A DNA stretch of 64,000 nucleotides, taken from Mansonella perstans (lineage: Eukaryota > Nematoda > Chromadorea > Rhabditida > Onchocercidae). Location of the stretch: contig JBAMDO010000567.1 of NCBI GenBank assembly GCA_037074765.1, positions 434,001 to 498,000 on the forward strand. The letters run 5' to 3'. This document shows positions 38,275 through 52,300 of the stretch, piece after piece. The notes beneath the pieces were generated by a model. That model saw only the letters and a list, made by a program, of their open reading frames with translations. It made no database searches and was not told where the DNA came from. Position 1 is the first letter of the stretch. Every line of letters starts with the position of its first letter. A program made the translations under genes and the position numbers.

Positions 38275-41200
38275 CTAAACGTCGTATTGATTTGCTAATC
38301 GCTGCTTCAACGGAGCAGGAAACTGTGACGTGAATGCTGTCCAGTTTAGATCACCAACTTGTTGTCGAAAACCATGTAGAATCTGAAAAATGATTATCAA
38401 AGTTAAACAGGGTGGAAAAAAGAACTAGAGTTGCACAAATGAATACCTTCAAATTATAAATTATATAAATTATTAAAAAAGTGTTAAAATGAATACCTTC
38501 AAATTACAAAATTATTAAAAAATGTCGAAATGTTAAAATATTAATTAAGCAGTGACTTTTTTTAAGCACGAAAGTTACAGTCCTAGATTCATCAAAAAAA
38601 TATGTTGCAAAATATTTGAAAATATAAAAAAATATATCGCAAAATCTTCTAAGAAAACAAATCTAGGAAGATATTTGCTTCTTACCCTTGAAAACATCAT
38701 TTTCAATTCAAGTTGCGGGTTATTCCAAGATGCGATAGCATCACATAAAAATATGAATTCCTGAAATAAGTCGAGAATTGGATGAATCACAAGAGAAAAT
38801 CTAAATATCTTTTACTAGAATTTATGCTTTTGCACAATCATTTCGTTATATGCGTTCTTAAGTAATTTATGCTGATGAATAAATATACCGAAGGAATACT
38901 GCAGACTGTAGTCATAAAACCATTTTTATTTAAATAATATCAAGAAAACAGTCTCTATCGCATGCTGGTCAGACAGTCCGAGATTAGGTAAAATATTTGA
39001 CAACAGATGAAAAGAATACCGCAAGAACTCCAGCGGGATTGAGATTAATCATATTACACAGACCCCTGAAGGCGCTTTCTTTTTCTTCATTATCACGTAT
39101 ATTTCGTAGCGCCAAACACCATGGACGAATGAACTGTGGTAAGAACGGTGCTACCTCACTGGCACAACTGATACCCAAACGACCAAGTGTTATTGCTGGA
39201 AGATATACATGTAAGAATTTGCATATTTTTTAAACGCTTCAGAATTTTTTATATTTCTTTTTATTTAAAAAATTTTTTATGTTTTCAAATTGTCTTTCTT
39301 GAAGCTTGCAATGCAGAAATCGCGAGCAGAAATGAGAATTTTTAATATCAAATTCAAAACAAAGAATCCAACAATCTCCAAAACCAAGGAATAAAATTCT
39401 ATTACCAGTATTTTCCAGCAATGTTTTCGGTCCTTTCTCTCTATTCATCACGATGATCAGGGCAGGTAACAATCCAAGCACGTGAGGACGCATACTTTCA
39501 CCCATCTTCATAGCTATTTCGCCAATTGCCCATATTGAATTATTACAAACTGATATTGAATCAGGATCCAAATTCTGCGCCAAAATAGGAAGAAAGATAT
39601 CTGGAACGTTATTGTATTTTAAAAAGGCTAAGAAACAATAACTGAAAAAGACTTAACTGTCAATTTAAAGTTATTCTTATGCGATGCATTCCAATTTAGT
39701 TTTTAAGCTTAAATTCATCCGATCTCAATGTTTACTATATTAAATGCGTCTTTCTCAAACAATTAATGGCAAAAGCAGACATTACAAGAAAAATAGCCCA
39801 CTTATATGAGGTTGTAGATAGTGATAGCAAGCTTTGGATAAATCTCCAAGCAAAGCAAACGAACTCTGTCGCACTTCAGCACTTGAATCCTGAAATAATT
39901 ATTAAGTTCTGCAAAAGTCAAAAAGCAGAATTCGGAAAATTTTGAACACTTAAAAACTTCAGCTGAAAGAAAATTCATGACACCGAACAGCGAAATACCA
40001 TAGAACATTGATAAACAAGGGCAATAATTTGACTCGGTCCAACAAGGGAATCAATGTGTTCGGCAAGTCCTTCTGCAAGTCCCGAGAGAAGATCCAATGC
40101 AACTATAAGGAAATCTTTGTCTGGCATGTCATATTCTGACGGTCGCTCCATGGCAAGCTGTGACTGTTGCAAGCAGCGTCCAATCAGTGCTGTGCATCTT
40201 AAATACTAAGCTGAGTAAGCGTGAAAACATAAAAACTTATCAAAAAAAATTTTTTTTTTGTTAAGCAACAAATTTTGTTAAGCTCTGAACTGCTTTGAAA
40301 AAATATGATATAAAACCAAAAATGTAACCTCTGAAAAACAGGTTCACAATACGGCAAGAAAGCTTCATGAAGAGCAGTGGCAACAGAAGATAAGCATTCT
40401 AACAATGGAAATAGTTCCTTGTCATCGTCTCCAAGAGCAGCCCATTTTGCCATCAACGGCCTCATAATTGTCTGAATAAATGCAATATGTCATAAGATAT
40501 TTACAACAAATTTTGATTCGAAGAAAAATGAGCAATTAACTATTCATGAAACAGACCTCAACGTATTGCGGTTCATTCAAATTCGGACCAACACTATCTG
40601 CCAATGTACCTACCGCATCATACAGTATGAGTAAATTTTTAGCCTGAAATTATAGCTCAAGATTATACGACAGAAAAAAGTAGGGAATTATACATACTGC
40701 AACAATACAATTTGCTACTAGAGATCTGGAAAAATCCATATTACTATAAGAACGTTTCTACACATGCATAAATCGCTGGTGCGGTAGCGCGATTAAGTAT
40801 TATGAAAAGATGTCTATTTGAAAAAAAAAAAAATAGCACAATAAACAAAATATGTTTTTTTTTTAACATCCCAGAATAAATCTGTAAAATTGTAATATAA
40901 AACAGCAACCTGATATCTGTTAAATGCTTCTACGAGAGTAGCAAGGATTTCGGGTAGGTATGGAACCAACTCCAAATTTGCTTCTTCCTCGAGAGTTGCA
41001 AATGCAGAGCACGCAGCTTCTTGTACCCTTTTACTGTTATCCAGAATGCGAGCCAGTAACTGAAAATAATTTTAGTAATATAAACTAAGCTATAAAATAA
41101 AGACTACCAGTAATAAAAAATTTCCACAGTCAAAAAGACGCATAAATCGCCGTGCTTCCGAAAAACCAGTATTCCATAGAGGAAAGAAAGATACTTAGCA

Positions 41201-44200
41201 ACTAACAATTTCCCACAAATAATTCCACTAATAGTGACTAATTTAAGATAAACAAAAAAGCACATACTCATACAATGTATTCAAAATCAATTTTTAATTT
41301 TTAACGATTCCGTAACCTTTCTTCAATATATTACTGAAAAGTTTTCCAGTCGAATTTTTCAAGTTCATACTTGCTGATAATCTTTAGATATTTATTTTAT
41401 TCATCAAAATGAACTCACCTCCTTTAATAGCTGCTTGAAATACATATTATGATCTTGCTGAACAACATAGTGACAATACCGAGACAAAGTCCAACAAGTA
41501 ATTGATCGTACAAGAGCCTAAAGTTAGGAACATTTTTAATGATCATAAAATTGTTCTACTGCTGTAAGAAGATGCTTAAGTCAAAATACAAGACAGGAAA
41601 TCACATACCTTTCGATCCTGTAAAGATGTGATTAAGAATGGCACGAGTTCAGGTAAATGTGGAGTAATACCGGACATACAGCCTTCCGCAACAGCGCCCA
41701 AAGCTAATATGCCGCTTTCTTTTATCTGAAGTTTTATTTTTGAACAGTCTATAACACCAAAAAAAATCTATTAAAAACATGTCTCTATAAAAAATTTCAT
41801 TACATCAAGCTATTTAAATTCATGAACAACAGCAGAAAGGCAATTTTAAAACATGACTGAATAAAATATGATTTACCAGCCAGTTATTATGAAAGAGAGT
41901 TTCCTTCAGAATAGGTAGTAGAGTCGGCAAGAAGTCATCATTAAATATACTAGAAAGTACATCCAAGGAAGCAGCACTACATTTCCCTGCAAATTTTATA
42001 ACCCATGATCGTTGTGTACCAAACCACATCAGTGCTTTAGGAACCAGAGAAAGATAACAAGCATTAAACAAAAATACATGGAAAGCATACGCAAATTCCA
42101 TTCCGTGGAACTGTCATCATCCCCATCATCATCATCATCCATCAATTCCTAAAACTTTGAAAAAACTGTTATATCAATCTATGGTACTCAGGCTCTAATT
42201 CTTAAAGATAATATATATTCCCACTACGCCTAGCCTATGTTCCTTTAAAAGCACGATGCAGCTTGAGATTTCACATTATTCCATTTCCGACTATGAGATA
42301 TTGTTATATCATTGCTTAGAAAACCATTTTTTGCATTATTACTTTTCTAACAGTGACACGAAAATATCTTGCCATCGAAAATCTCAAGCCGCATGGCGTT
42401 TATAAAACAGTATAGAGTAAGCACAGTAAGAAACACACATTATATGACAAAAATTGACCGAAGAGATAAAAATTTCAACTGATTCATTTAAAATAATGCA
42501 ATTACCCCCTCAGCAACGATGTCAGATTTCTTCTGTGTTTGCGTTTGCGTCTTAGCACGATGAAAACGTGGCTTTATATCCTGCTGACGATCGGGTATTG
42601 CACCATCCTCTTCATCAACATCACCCTGAAAAACTGGGTACAAATAATCTAGCAAAGCAAAACAGCCTTGCAACATAAAAGAAATGCAAGCTAAAAATAG
42701 AACTAGGCACCTAAACCCAAAGTGATAAAAATAATTCTTACTTTTAAAACAGCAATATCCATATCGGAATACCTCATACACCTAACCAGAACTGGTATCA
42801 ATTTAGGAAGATGAGGAAGTAGAGCTTCTTTGCACACTTGCGGATTTTCTGCTAATGCTAACCAAAATTCACAAGCCTCCAATGCTGTTGCTTCATTAGG
42901 GTCCTGAAAATTAGCAAAATTTTAAATTCCATAATGAGGAATGAATGAACAAACTTTCCAAATAACAACTAATCTTTTACCTGTGTCCTCAAAAGCATAA
43001 ATTCTACAATGTTTCCTAACTGAGATGCTAGTTTATCGAGATGAGAGTCAAGTAGCAGTGTCAACGACCGACAAAGCTGCTTCTGCACTTCCTGAAACAG
43101 ATCAGTACAGTAAATAAAACACAAAAGATAAATGCGACAACAAAAAACGGAACGCGAAGAGAAACGGATCAAGAAATATTTTTCTTAGAAAGATTATAAA
43201 TCAATGTTATCTCAAAAACTTTTTATAAGAATAAATCCAGTTTATTTAATGGCAGCTAGTGCTATTCGAATGTGCGAAAAAAAAATTAAGGAAATAAGAC
43301 AAACAACAAAATGCAAAATAAAATTTGACATTCATTATATAATTCTGTTAAGTCCATAACGCTCACACACTAAAACAGCACATCAAACTAGTTTATGAAA
43401 GCAACAACTAGTTTATGAAAGCAAAAAAAAAAAAAAAATACCGTGTCTGCGTCATTTGCCAAGGCAAACAAGTGCTGCAAAAATACGTCCATTATGTTAC
43501 TTAATGGCTCCGTTTGAACTAATAGAATGCAATTCACCGAATTAAGTGCCAATGCCCTGCAGTTACCAGTATTTTGCAAATCAAAATCAGCAAATAAAGC
43601 GAAATAAAAATAACTATTGCTTTTTTATAACATCAAATGAAAATCACTGACCTCAGCCTGGGTGATGGGGAATTGAAGAAACACAAAAGTTTAGGAATAA
43701 GGGTACTCAAATGTTCCTGAGGTGTTAGCATATCTGCAGAATCCTCGCAGATTTTCTGTATTGCACCCATAGCACCCTGGAAATTTAGAGAATGCTTAAA
43801 ATTTTATGTGTTCTGTCAAATATAACATTATTGTCAACGCAAATATAAGCGAATTGCCAAATATATATTGAGGAAGAAAACCTCTTGCAAGTTTTCATCA
43901 GATCCATCTAGCATACTGCATAATGTAGGGAGCAAGGCCGGCCATTGAGCGATACCCTCGTGGACAACAATTGTCGTGATAATAATACCCACAGTCGCGC
44001 GTATTAACGGATGGCAATCCGAAATTGCTAGAAGTGTCCTGTTTTTAACATAATGTCGTATAGGTTCCGGCAAACGTCCCCACAGCATTCTAATTGAATT
44101 TTTCAATATCAAACCCGCCAATGAACGATTCGCCACCTGCAAATGGATATATATCTGCCAGTCCAATTCACAGCATCCCAGCACTCATTTAAACCATTAA

Positions 44201-44713
44201 TCACTAGCTGGCGTACGAAGCGGTGATCTGATAGGTTACGCTAGGAAAAGTAATGGTAAAGAAAATATTATGATCCTGTAAAAATCAACTATGATATTTA
44301 AATACTACCAAAAAATTTGATAAATTTGTTTGAAATTGGAAAAACCGCATCTAGCTTGCATAGGAAACAAAGATAAAGCAAACTATGGACTCGCTATTTT
44401 TGTATGAAACCAACATATGAATAAACGAACAGCAATAATACCTGCTCATCTTTCAGTTCACTGAGAATGAACACAAGGTAACAGCAAAATTCAGGATGCA
44501 GATTGAGTTGATCAAGGCGCTGAAATAAATTCTGAATCAATATACTGCAATGTAAAATCAAATAATAAAAAATTGCAAAAACTATAAAAGAAATTATACT
44601 TCTTGAACATTCCGTTGTGTCTGTGTATCCGGCGATTGTGAATGCTGAAGAAGTTGCACGACCTGTTGTAATTCTTCAGGAATTGGCCTCCAATCTTCTG
44701 CTTCGCCGGTCAT
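38275..44713 (-). CDS. TNPO1: transportin-1 (importin beta-2), nuclear import receptor
   Basis: Karyopherin that carries PY-NLS cargoes such as hnRNPs into the nucleus and releases them on RanGTP. Twenty-one exons: 44713-44600, 44519-44442, 44136-43882, 43776-43652, 43556-43442, 43091-42981, 42903-42742, 42625-42506, 42148-42091, 41986-41877, 41725-41609, 41517-41419, 41059-40910, 40643-40557, 40471-40329, 40197-39999, 39889-39802, 39600-39406, 39195-39020, 38760-38686, 38382-38275. Every join keeps phase and gives 894 aa (human 898). HEAT repeats run end to end. Landmarks: [32 protein letters not shown], the acidic H8 loop ([20 protein letters not shown], then a run of Asp), [55 protein letters not shown] and [20 protein letters not shown]. 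The equivalent C. elegans gene is imb-2. Nothing essential appears missing. Confidence 0.97.
38437..38530. repeat. 50-base tandem duplication in a transportin intron
   Basis: AAATGAATACCTTCAAATTA and the following TTATTAAAAAA-type sequence occur twice, offset by 50 bases, in the last transportin intron. Confidence 0.8.
43386..43426. repeat. 20-base tandem duplication beside transportin exon 5 donor
   Basis: ACTAGTTTATGAAAGCAAC is repeated in tandem at offset 20, followed by a poly-A run that ends at the exon 5 donor (43441). Confidence 0.85.
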
Positions 44714-46305
44714 TTCAAAAGATCATACTACGTAAGATAAAACTAACTAATCTGAAATCGTAAATCTTTTAATAGACAAAGTCTTTGCCTAAGTCGTAAA
44801 TATATTGTTAGCAGTTGTTTAAGTTTTCAGCAGTGATTGCATCTCTTCGAGAAATGGTCCATTATGATTAGTTCAATCGTATCAATCTCTTATCTGTTTT
44901 ATTTCGTCTCTAATTCGATACAATAACATTGCTAATAGCATACCTTCAATATCATACAATTCTATTAGTTGGAATAATGTATAAAAAAGAAAATGATATA
45001 CTTTGTGTGAGAATACATTAACAAACATAATTAATCTATCCAATTAGAAATCTTTTTTACCTAATTCACGGACGTAAAAATCATGGATGATGCGGAGAAA
45101 TAAAGATTAACTATAAAATACATTTATATTTACATATTTGCATAGTATAGATGGTCTCTGTTGCACAACGTTTTGCCAAGAAACCAAAGCAAACGTGAAA
45201 CGTTAACATCCACGTGTGGCAAGGGAAGAAATAATGCAGATAAATACGGTAAAGGATTTGGAATACAGTATAAGGCATCTCTTTCAATTCAGGTGATTGT
45301 ATTGCACGAAATTCTATAAATTCATTCTATTTTTACCTTATATGCATAATTGATGAAATTAACTTCAATGTTTGCAATAAAAGAATTGAAAAATTAATGC
45401 AAATCTAAATTGATAAATTTTAAATACATATTTCAATAGTAATATAAAAATTATATCAATCATGATACTGATAGAATTACGTGTTACTGTCGCTTATTCC
45501 TGTCAATAATGATTAAATATTGAGACTAACAGTTTAAATAAAAAAACAATACAATCAATGCAAATATTATAGAAAGAATAAAAATGGCTATTAATTCTAT
45601 TGATAGCATAATCGATGCAGTTTTTATATTATTTGTTGAAGCATATATTTGAAATAAAGCTCATCAATTTAAATCTATTATTCAGTTTTTTTGTTGTAAA
45701 CACTGAATCTTTTTTTCTGAGAAGCCAAAGAATGGATTTCATCGGATGTTCTAATAAAGAAAGGGAAATTTGATTCCAACAGTTTAGTTATTTGCTACTT
45801 TTATTAATTTATCTGAAATGTTCAGAATTATGAAATAGATGGATTTTTGAATGAAAACAGAATCAGAATCGAATGTTTTTATTTCTAGAAAGACTTTTAG
45901 TTAGACTTGTTGTTGAACTGAACAAGACAAAATAGTAGAAGGAAATGTAATCATAGCATTTTAAAGTTTTGTAACAAATAATTTCGAAATTTATATCACT
46001 AAATTTCTTCTTTTTGCCAATAATAAGACCGAATAGTTGCAAGTACTAAATAACTTAAATCTTTTCTCCAGTTTTGACTAATTTCATTGCTAAGTTAATG
46101 AATTTGTATTACTCATTTCAATAAGAGATTTTTTTTTACAAATTTCTACCAATTTATCTAAACATTGCAAACAATATCGATTCTTAAGTGTCATTAAATT
46201 TCTTGATAACTTATGTTTTTACAAGTATTTTGAAAGTATACCATTTTTGAATCGAAAATGAAGCTGTTGTCAGTGATGCAGAATCATCATTATCATAACT
46301 TTACT
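44714..46305. other. intergenic, upstream of transportin
   Basis: AT-rich spacer of about 1.6 kb. No coding exon or RNA gene is recognisable. Confidence 0.5.
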
Positions 46306-46750
46306 TCACAAATGAAAATTTGAGAAGAATTCAACATTTCTGCAAAGGAGAATTGCTGATAGCTGAAAAGACCGATACGGAATGGTAGTCCGATTAAAAA
46401 AGTTACTGTCAGGAAATTCCCTTCGGCCATACTGATAAGGCACGGTTTTTTCTGCGTTACCTTCCTTTTCAAAAACAACAGTATTATGAGTGGTCCCTCT
46501 TTAGCATAACACTTTTTTGTCTAATTACCAAACATAAATTACAGTGTCTAATGCAATAAGTCACGTTAATACATGTCAAAAAGAATGAAATAAATATTTT
46601 GCCACCATATTTTAAAGAATTAGGATCTGCTAAGTCTTAAAATACAATTTACCGGTCACCCCCGCGTGCTCTCTGAAACTGTGGTCCAATTATGCGCAAA
46701 AGTTGGTCCAACAAAACCTTTCTGAAAGGATCTTCCACTAAACCACTCAT
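46306..46750 (-). CDS. possible small protein of 96 residues, unknown function
   Basis: Two segments join in phase: 46750-46653 (ATG to a GTAAAT donor) and 46498-46306 (weak CTAAAG acceptor to a stop). The first encodes DPFRKVLLDQLLRIIGPQFQ, an amphipathic-looking helix. The second encodes VVFEKEGNAEKTVPYQYGRR and then EFPDSNFFNRTTIPYRSFQ. The composition is protein-like in both and unlike the Phe/Lys/Asn noise elsewhere. No signal peptide. I do not recognise the family. The acceptor lacks the usual TTTCAG, and an in-frame donor at 46378 could lead to a further exon that I did not find. It lies upstream of transportin on the same strand. Confidence 0.35.
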
Positions 46751-47302
46751 AAGTCAACTGAAACGTAAGTTAATCACTCATATTTTAGGGAAAATAATCG
46801 AATTTTCATTTTATTATTATGAAGATGACAGTTTTAGCCAGAAGTGGATAACAAAGACGGAAAAAGTTTAAAGAAAAAATCAAAGAGGTTTCGGTCGACT
46901 TCTCAGGAATCAACCATACTTGGCGTACCGTAAACTTGCTTACCGTAGATTTGTTTTAGTTTTATATGTCTATGGGGGTTCAGAATTTCGCGTGAAAGCT
47001 GAAATTCAAAAAAATATTAAATGAAGGTTGGAGTTCAAGATTCAGAGTTCAATGATTAAGCGCCTTATTATTAATTGGTATCTAATTAGCATAGGCGATG
47101 CATCTTCCCACATCTCTATAACTAATTTCTTCCCACATCCCTATAACTAATGTTTTTTCTGTTTAGTGGAAAATTCAATATGCTACAATTAGGACTGTTA
47201 ATGAAGTATCATTAAACATTAGCATTTTTTTTATATTATACTGGGAATTGAAAATCGAAAAAAAAAACTACTTACAAATTGAAGTGAAAAACAAAAACAG
47301 AC
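46751..47302. other. spacer with a possible second peroxidase trace
   Basis: AT-rich. On the minus strand near 46920-46960 a frame reads VYGTPSMVD and then a stop. It vaguely resembles the LYGSPDNIDL region that follows the proximal histidine region in heme peroxidases. A 24-base tandem repeat lies at 47105-47152. Confidence 0.25.
47105..47152. repeat. 24-base tandem duplication
   Basis: CTTCCCACATCTCTATAACT is repeated in tandem with one substitution. Confidence 0.85.
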
Positions 47303-47423
47303 ATCATCAGAAGTTTTAGCATGCGAGAGTCCACAAAATTGTCGGTGTCTCATGTATAATGGTAAACCATGATCACGACCACATTGTATATTAATGTACT
47401 CAAAGTGTGCTACCGAATGTTTT
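47303..47423 (-). pseudogene. animal heme peroxidase exon fragment
   Basis: A single 121-base exon-like segment flanked by AACAG (acceptor) and GTCTGT (donor). It encodes FEYINIQCGRDHGLPLYMRH followed by QFCGLSHAKTSDD. This is the signature block of animal heme peroxidases, normally LNIQRGRDHGLP...CGL, in which the histidine sits near the heme. The Arg of QRGRDHG is replaced by Cys. I found no convincing neighbouring exons in the surrounding 2 kb on either side. A relic of a decayed gene is the simplest reading. A highly fragmented live gene is the alternative. Confidence 0.6.
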
Positions 47424-49318
47424 CTGTTAATGATTTCATGAGGCGTTGTGGCCGTTTTACTGGTAATTGCCATTCAATGTTCGAAAATATTGTTTTTTCT
47501 ATTTCGAAGTTTCCAAAAAATGATATTCACAAATTTTATTTTTTTCCCGAAAAAGTTTTGTCAAATTATTTGTGCAAAGAGATATTGCGTAGTTAGTTCA
47601 TCACTGTAATGTCATTATGAAGTAAGCTAGCAAGCATTTTAAAATCTCTTTATGCCATCAATTAATTTTTAAATTAAATCACTTACTTAAACTGTCAAAA
47701 TTCTGAACTGATATAAAGAGAAATGATTTAGTTGCTACTTAACTTTAATAACAACTCATAAAAGAAGAAAACTTTTGTGACTAACATATCATCAACCTTT
47801 TATCGTAACTGTGACGTGTTATTATCTATTAAATGCTTATCATTTTTTCCCGTATTGTATGATAGTAAAAAAATTGACGAAGACATAAAGCATAGTGAAT
47901 ATAAAATTAGCACAGCTTCTCAAGTGAATAATTCACTGACAAAAATTTCAGTGAAAATTCAAGCATTTAATCCAAACTCAAAATGCCATGTAATGGGAAG
48001 GAAAATGCTGTTTATGTGATATTTCTTCGGAATTGCGAATTTCAAATTAGATTTAAAATCAGTGTCATTTCTTTTCTTGTCCTTCACTGATTCTCAAATA
48101 ACAACATTTTTCTCAAGAAAAAAACAAATTTTGATTGAATTTTTGGTTTTTAGTTTCATGTTAAGATATTAGCACTGCATGTAATGTTGCTGATATTATT
48201 GAAAAAAAAAAACTAGAATGGGAATTAGCATGTTGAAACTAAAGAGATGAACTGCGAGATTTAAATAGTATTTGACTGGTTTGAAATCATGATAATACTG
48301 TTATTCTTCATACTTTCATTATATGCATCATTCATCAATAACACTGATAATATTGGTGACAATAATGACGATAAAAACAATAATAATAATGAAATTGTTC
48401 GCACTAACATTTCATAATATTGTTACAATCCTTTCTTCTCACAAATGTAGTTCTAATTATATTAGGAAGAAAACTTATTGATGCTAGTGATAATGCTAAC
48501 AAGCACTGCCTAAGAAAATTCAATCATATCTTTAAATTTGAACCATTTCATTCTTTACTCTTCTAGAATTCTGAGATACTGCAAAGTTTTTAAAACTGAC
48601 CCAAAGATTTCTAAATTTAGTAAAGAACATGAATTAATTTTTCTATCCACTGAGCAGATATTTTTCTTTTTAGCTATCAAATAGATTTTTTCATTCCTCC
48701 AAACATTTAAAACATTGATCGAATCCCTTTCTCCAGACTTTTCGGTGTATCTTTAATATCATTCCTTGCAATCGCAGCGTTTCACATTTGTTCACAATGA
48801 CTTGTGAATTGCAAATTTTGAGGAAAAAAATTGCGACAATCACTGTCATGCGAAGTTTTTTTCACCTTTCATCAGCATCAAAAATTAAAGCAATGAAGTA
48901 CGGCGTTCAAATATGTTCATTTTAAAACAAATACAAAACTGATGATAATTTTTATAACGCAAATCTCTTTGTTCAAAATTCAATTCCTAATTTTATTTAG
49001 ATGGGTTAACTGAAATTGTTTAAAATATCAATATAGGAAAAATGATGCAGTAAATGACAGGAACCTCTATCAACTATGATTTCTAGCAATTATTGAAGTT
49101 TCAAATTCATGAATTTCGATTCTTATTAATGTAGCAAACATGACTGGACTTTAGATTCTTGATAAATTTGATCATGAGCTTTTCAGTGAAACTATTAATT
49201 TCATCATTATCATAATACATATTAATTTATATTCTGATTTAAATGATATCACAAAATTACTCTCCAAAAACATTACTAATGAAAATCCTAACTTTGATGA
49301 ATGCAAGGACTGCAAAAA
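47424..49318. other. AT-rich stretch without recognised gene
   Basis: A plus-strand frame at 47777-48019 (80 residues) is open but unrecognised. A GATAATAA-rich simple stretch lies near 48340-48420. No gene is supported. Confidence 0.4.
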
Positions 49319-52300
49319 CTAATCTAATAAGCTCATTTCACTAACAGGCATAGTAACTAATGCAGCAACGATTACCCTGCAATGATTAACTAGAAGTATC
49401 CGGACATCATCTGAGATACCCTTTTCGGGACTCAGGCAGCGTACAATGACATGAAATATGTATGTCATACCACATACCAGTGGTGGGACCGGAATCAATG
49501 AATCCTTAAATTCATATAATTCTTGATTGTAGTGAAACACCAAGTGAAGATGCTGGAGCGTTGGCTGACTGAAATGCCATCTTACAATTTCAAAAGAACG
49601 AAAATAAATTCCACATAAATATAAACATTAATAAATAAATTTTACGAAATAGCAAAAATGTTCTCTATTGTTCAATCTTGATCATCTGAAATCTTTTTCA
49701 TTAAAATTTTATTTTAAAAAACAAAGTGAAAAAGTTAGAAGAAACAAAGGTAAATTTTTTCATTTGTATTCAAAAATGAAACATACGAATTAGCTTGGAG
49801 TTTAATAATCATCCGAAATATTGGGCCAAAACCATTGATTTCCACAGATATTTCCACTGCTTCATTTTTTTTGGTCGATATTGAATTTAATAAATTTGTT
49901 GTCAAATTTGCGAACGCTTTGGTAACAGCCAACCGTAACATAAATAAATCTCTTTGAAAAACCTGAAGATATAGTTATCATGGATGAAATCACTACATTC
50001 CATATCATATCTATTATCAGTCATAATTATTGCACTAATAGTGTAAAGCACTTGTTAAAAAAAGATTTAATTGTTTCATTGGATTAGTAAAAGTCAACCA
50101 TGCGACAAATAAGTGCTGCAAAGGGAAAGAGAACAAAAAAAGATTGAAAACATTTGGGAGAGATAAATATACTTTAATACTGGAATGGAACTGAAATGAA
50201 ATAAGAAAATTAATTACTTCCCACCTATTAAAGACATATGCCTATTGCTTTTTGTCAATGTGAGGAATGCGAAACACTGGCGAATTAAAATTATATCGAG
50301 AGAAAAATCTCAGCACAGTACTGCTTTACTGCGTTTCAGAATATAATTAACTTAACGAGCACAAATTACCTAGTCAAGTTTATAGCAAAATTTACGCACT
50401 TTAAAATATTTTGAAAAATTCCCTCCTTACATTTGGATGAAACTTTTAATGCCTTTTTCGATTCGTTTCAAATTAACACTGCTAAATACCTGATGCATAA
50501 GTTGCGCGTTTTTACGTTCACGAACTGTTTGGTCGACGTAAATTTGCGTTCTGCGTGGTATGTTCAATTTACGAAACTGTGCTTGTACAGCACCACTTTC
50601 TCCAATTTTCTGACCCAGTGTTTCCGTTCGGCGGAAAAGTTTCACAATTAAGCCACCAGCTTGAAGAGAATTTTTTCAACCGAAAATTTCTCAAAGTTAT
50701 AAATATCCTTTGCAAATTTACACAACTATTTATGAAAAAGCATGGTTAACTAACATTTAAATCGACAAGTTAATTTCCAGATACTCAAATATTTCCTTAA
50801 ATTTTAAAATACGATATCGTAACTTAAAAGAGACCTATGTAGGTAAGAGTCGTATACATGAATGAGTCAGTTAATAAATAAACATAAAGATGAATAAATA
50901 GGCCTAAACGTAAACATACATGTTGTCCCAATAACCAACGCTCCTTCTTCACGTCCAAGCTGACCATACTTGATCCAATTTATGGCTTGACCAATTTTCT
51001 GCTGATCTACTAATAAAGTTTCGTTATAAATTCTCACCTGAAACTTATTTTCAAATCAGTAAATTTTGTATAAAAGTAAATCTTAAGCAATTGTGGGAAC
51101 ATACAAACTAAATTTCATGCTATTCATCAATAAATGGTGAGAACGATACTGACGAGATATATTTCACAGATTTCAAACAGTTTTTTAATTGATCTTAAAT
51201 TAAGGCTTAGATGCGAGTTAGAAATCAATTTTTTTTACAATTTTAATCCTTTCAAATATTAAAAAACAAAAATTTAATGACCTCATTGTCTAGAGCAACC
51301 AATAGAGCAACATACTGCCTAGGTTCGTAGGTGAAAGTTTCGATACCACGTATGGCTCCATCCAATTTTATTTTATTTTGACATTTTCCATTTGCGGCAA
51401 AAAACGATATCGTCTGATCAGTGCATGCTACTACTAACTGAATCCATTTTGGCTATTATATACATGTTGAAATTGCCTACTCTACAGTAATTTCAAGTTT
51501 TTATTTATATTGACAATGAACTGTCATGAGATGTTGGATTTGAAATAAAAATAAAAATGAATCCATCCACTGATATCTTGTTGATCTTTGAAAAATCAAT
51601 GAAATAATGTTATCAATGATATATTGAAAGGAAAAGTAGTAATAAGTCTAGTGATAGCATCATAAACAAGTATACAAGAGCCAAAATACTTCACAGTCAG
51701 GTTTGGCTTTCCATACTTTTCTCAACTGACCGGATAATGTTGCTGCTAATAGAAAAAATATCACTGAGGCAAACTTCTGAAGGGAATTTCTTTTGACTGA
51801 TTTTTGCTATTCTTTTTTTCTTTTGGCAGTGATTAATTTAATTTCAACTTCTGGCGAATTAATATTTTGCTATAGCGAATTAATACATAAACTTATAACC
51901 GATTCATCGCTGACCTGTTTGCCAACGCGTATCATACCGATGATATCAATTGTCATGGTGATAATTGGGCTCGGCACTGATTTCATATTTCTTTTGATGA
52001 CGAAAATTTCCGCATCCCTTGTACTTACAAATATTCGATAGTCTACTTCATACAAGCCTATAATGAGAGAAAGCTTTGCTTGATTAATGCATCACAAGGA
52101 TTTAAAATTTAATATTTTTTATATTCTTTTTTTGTTTTCTAAATACACTTTTATATGTATTTGCACTAACCTGCAGCATACAAAAATACGGGAACTCCCG
52201 ATATTTTGCATTGGTTCAAAATGGTAAATGCTTGCGTATCAATGCAATAAACACATCCGTATTCGGTAGCGCAAATGATGCAATCGATGGCATTGAGATC

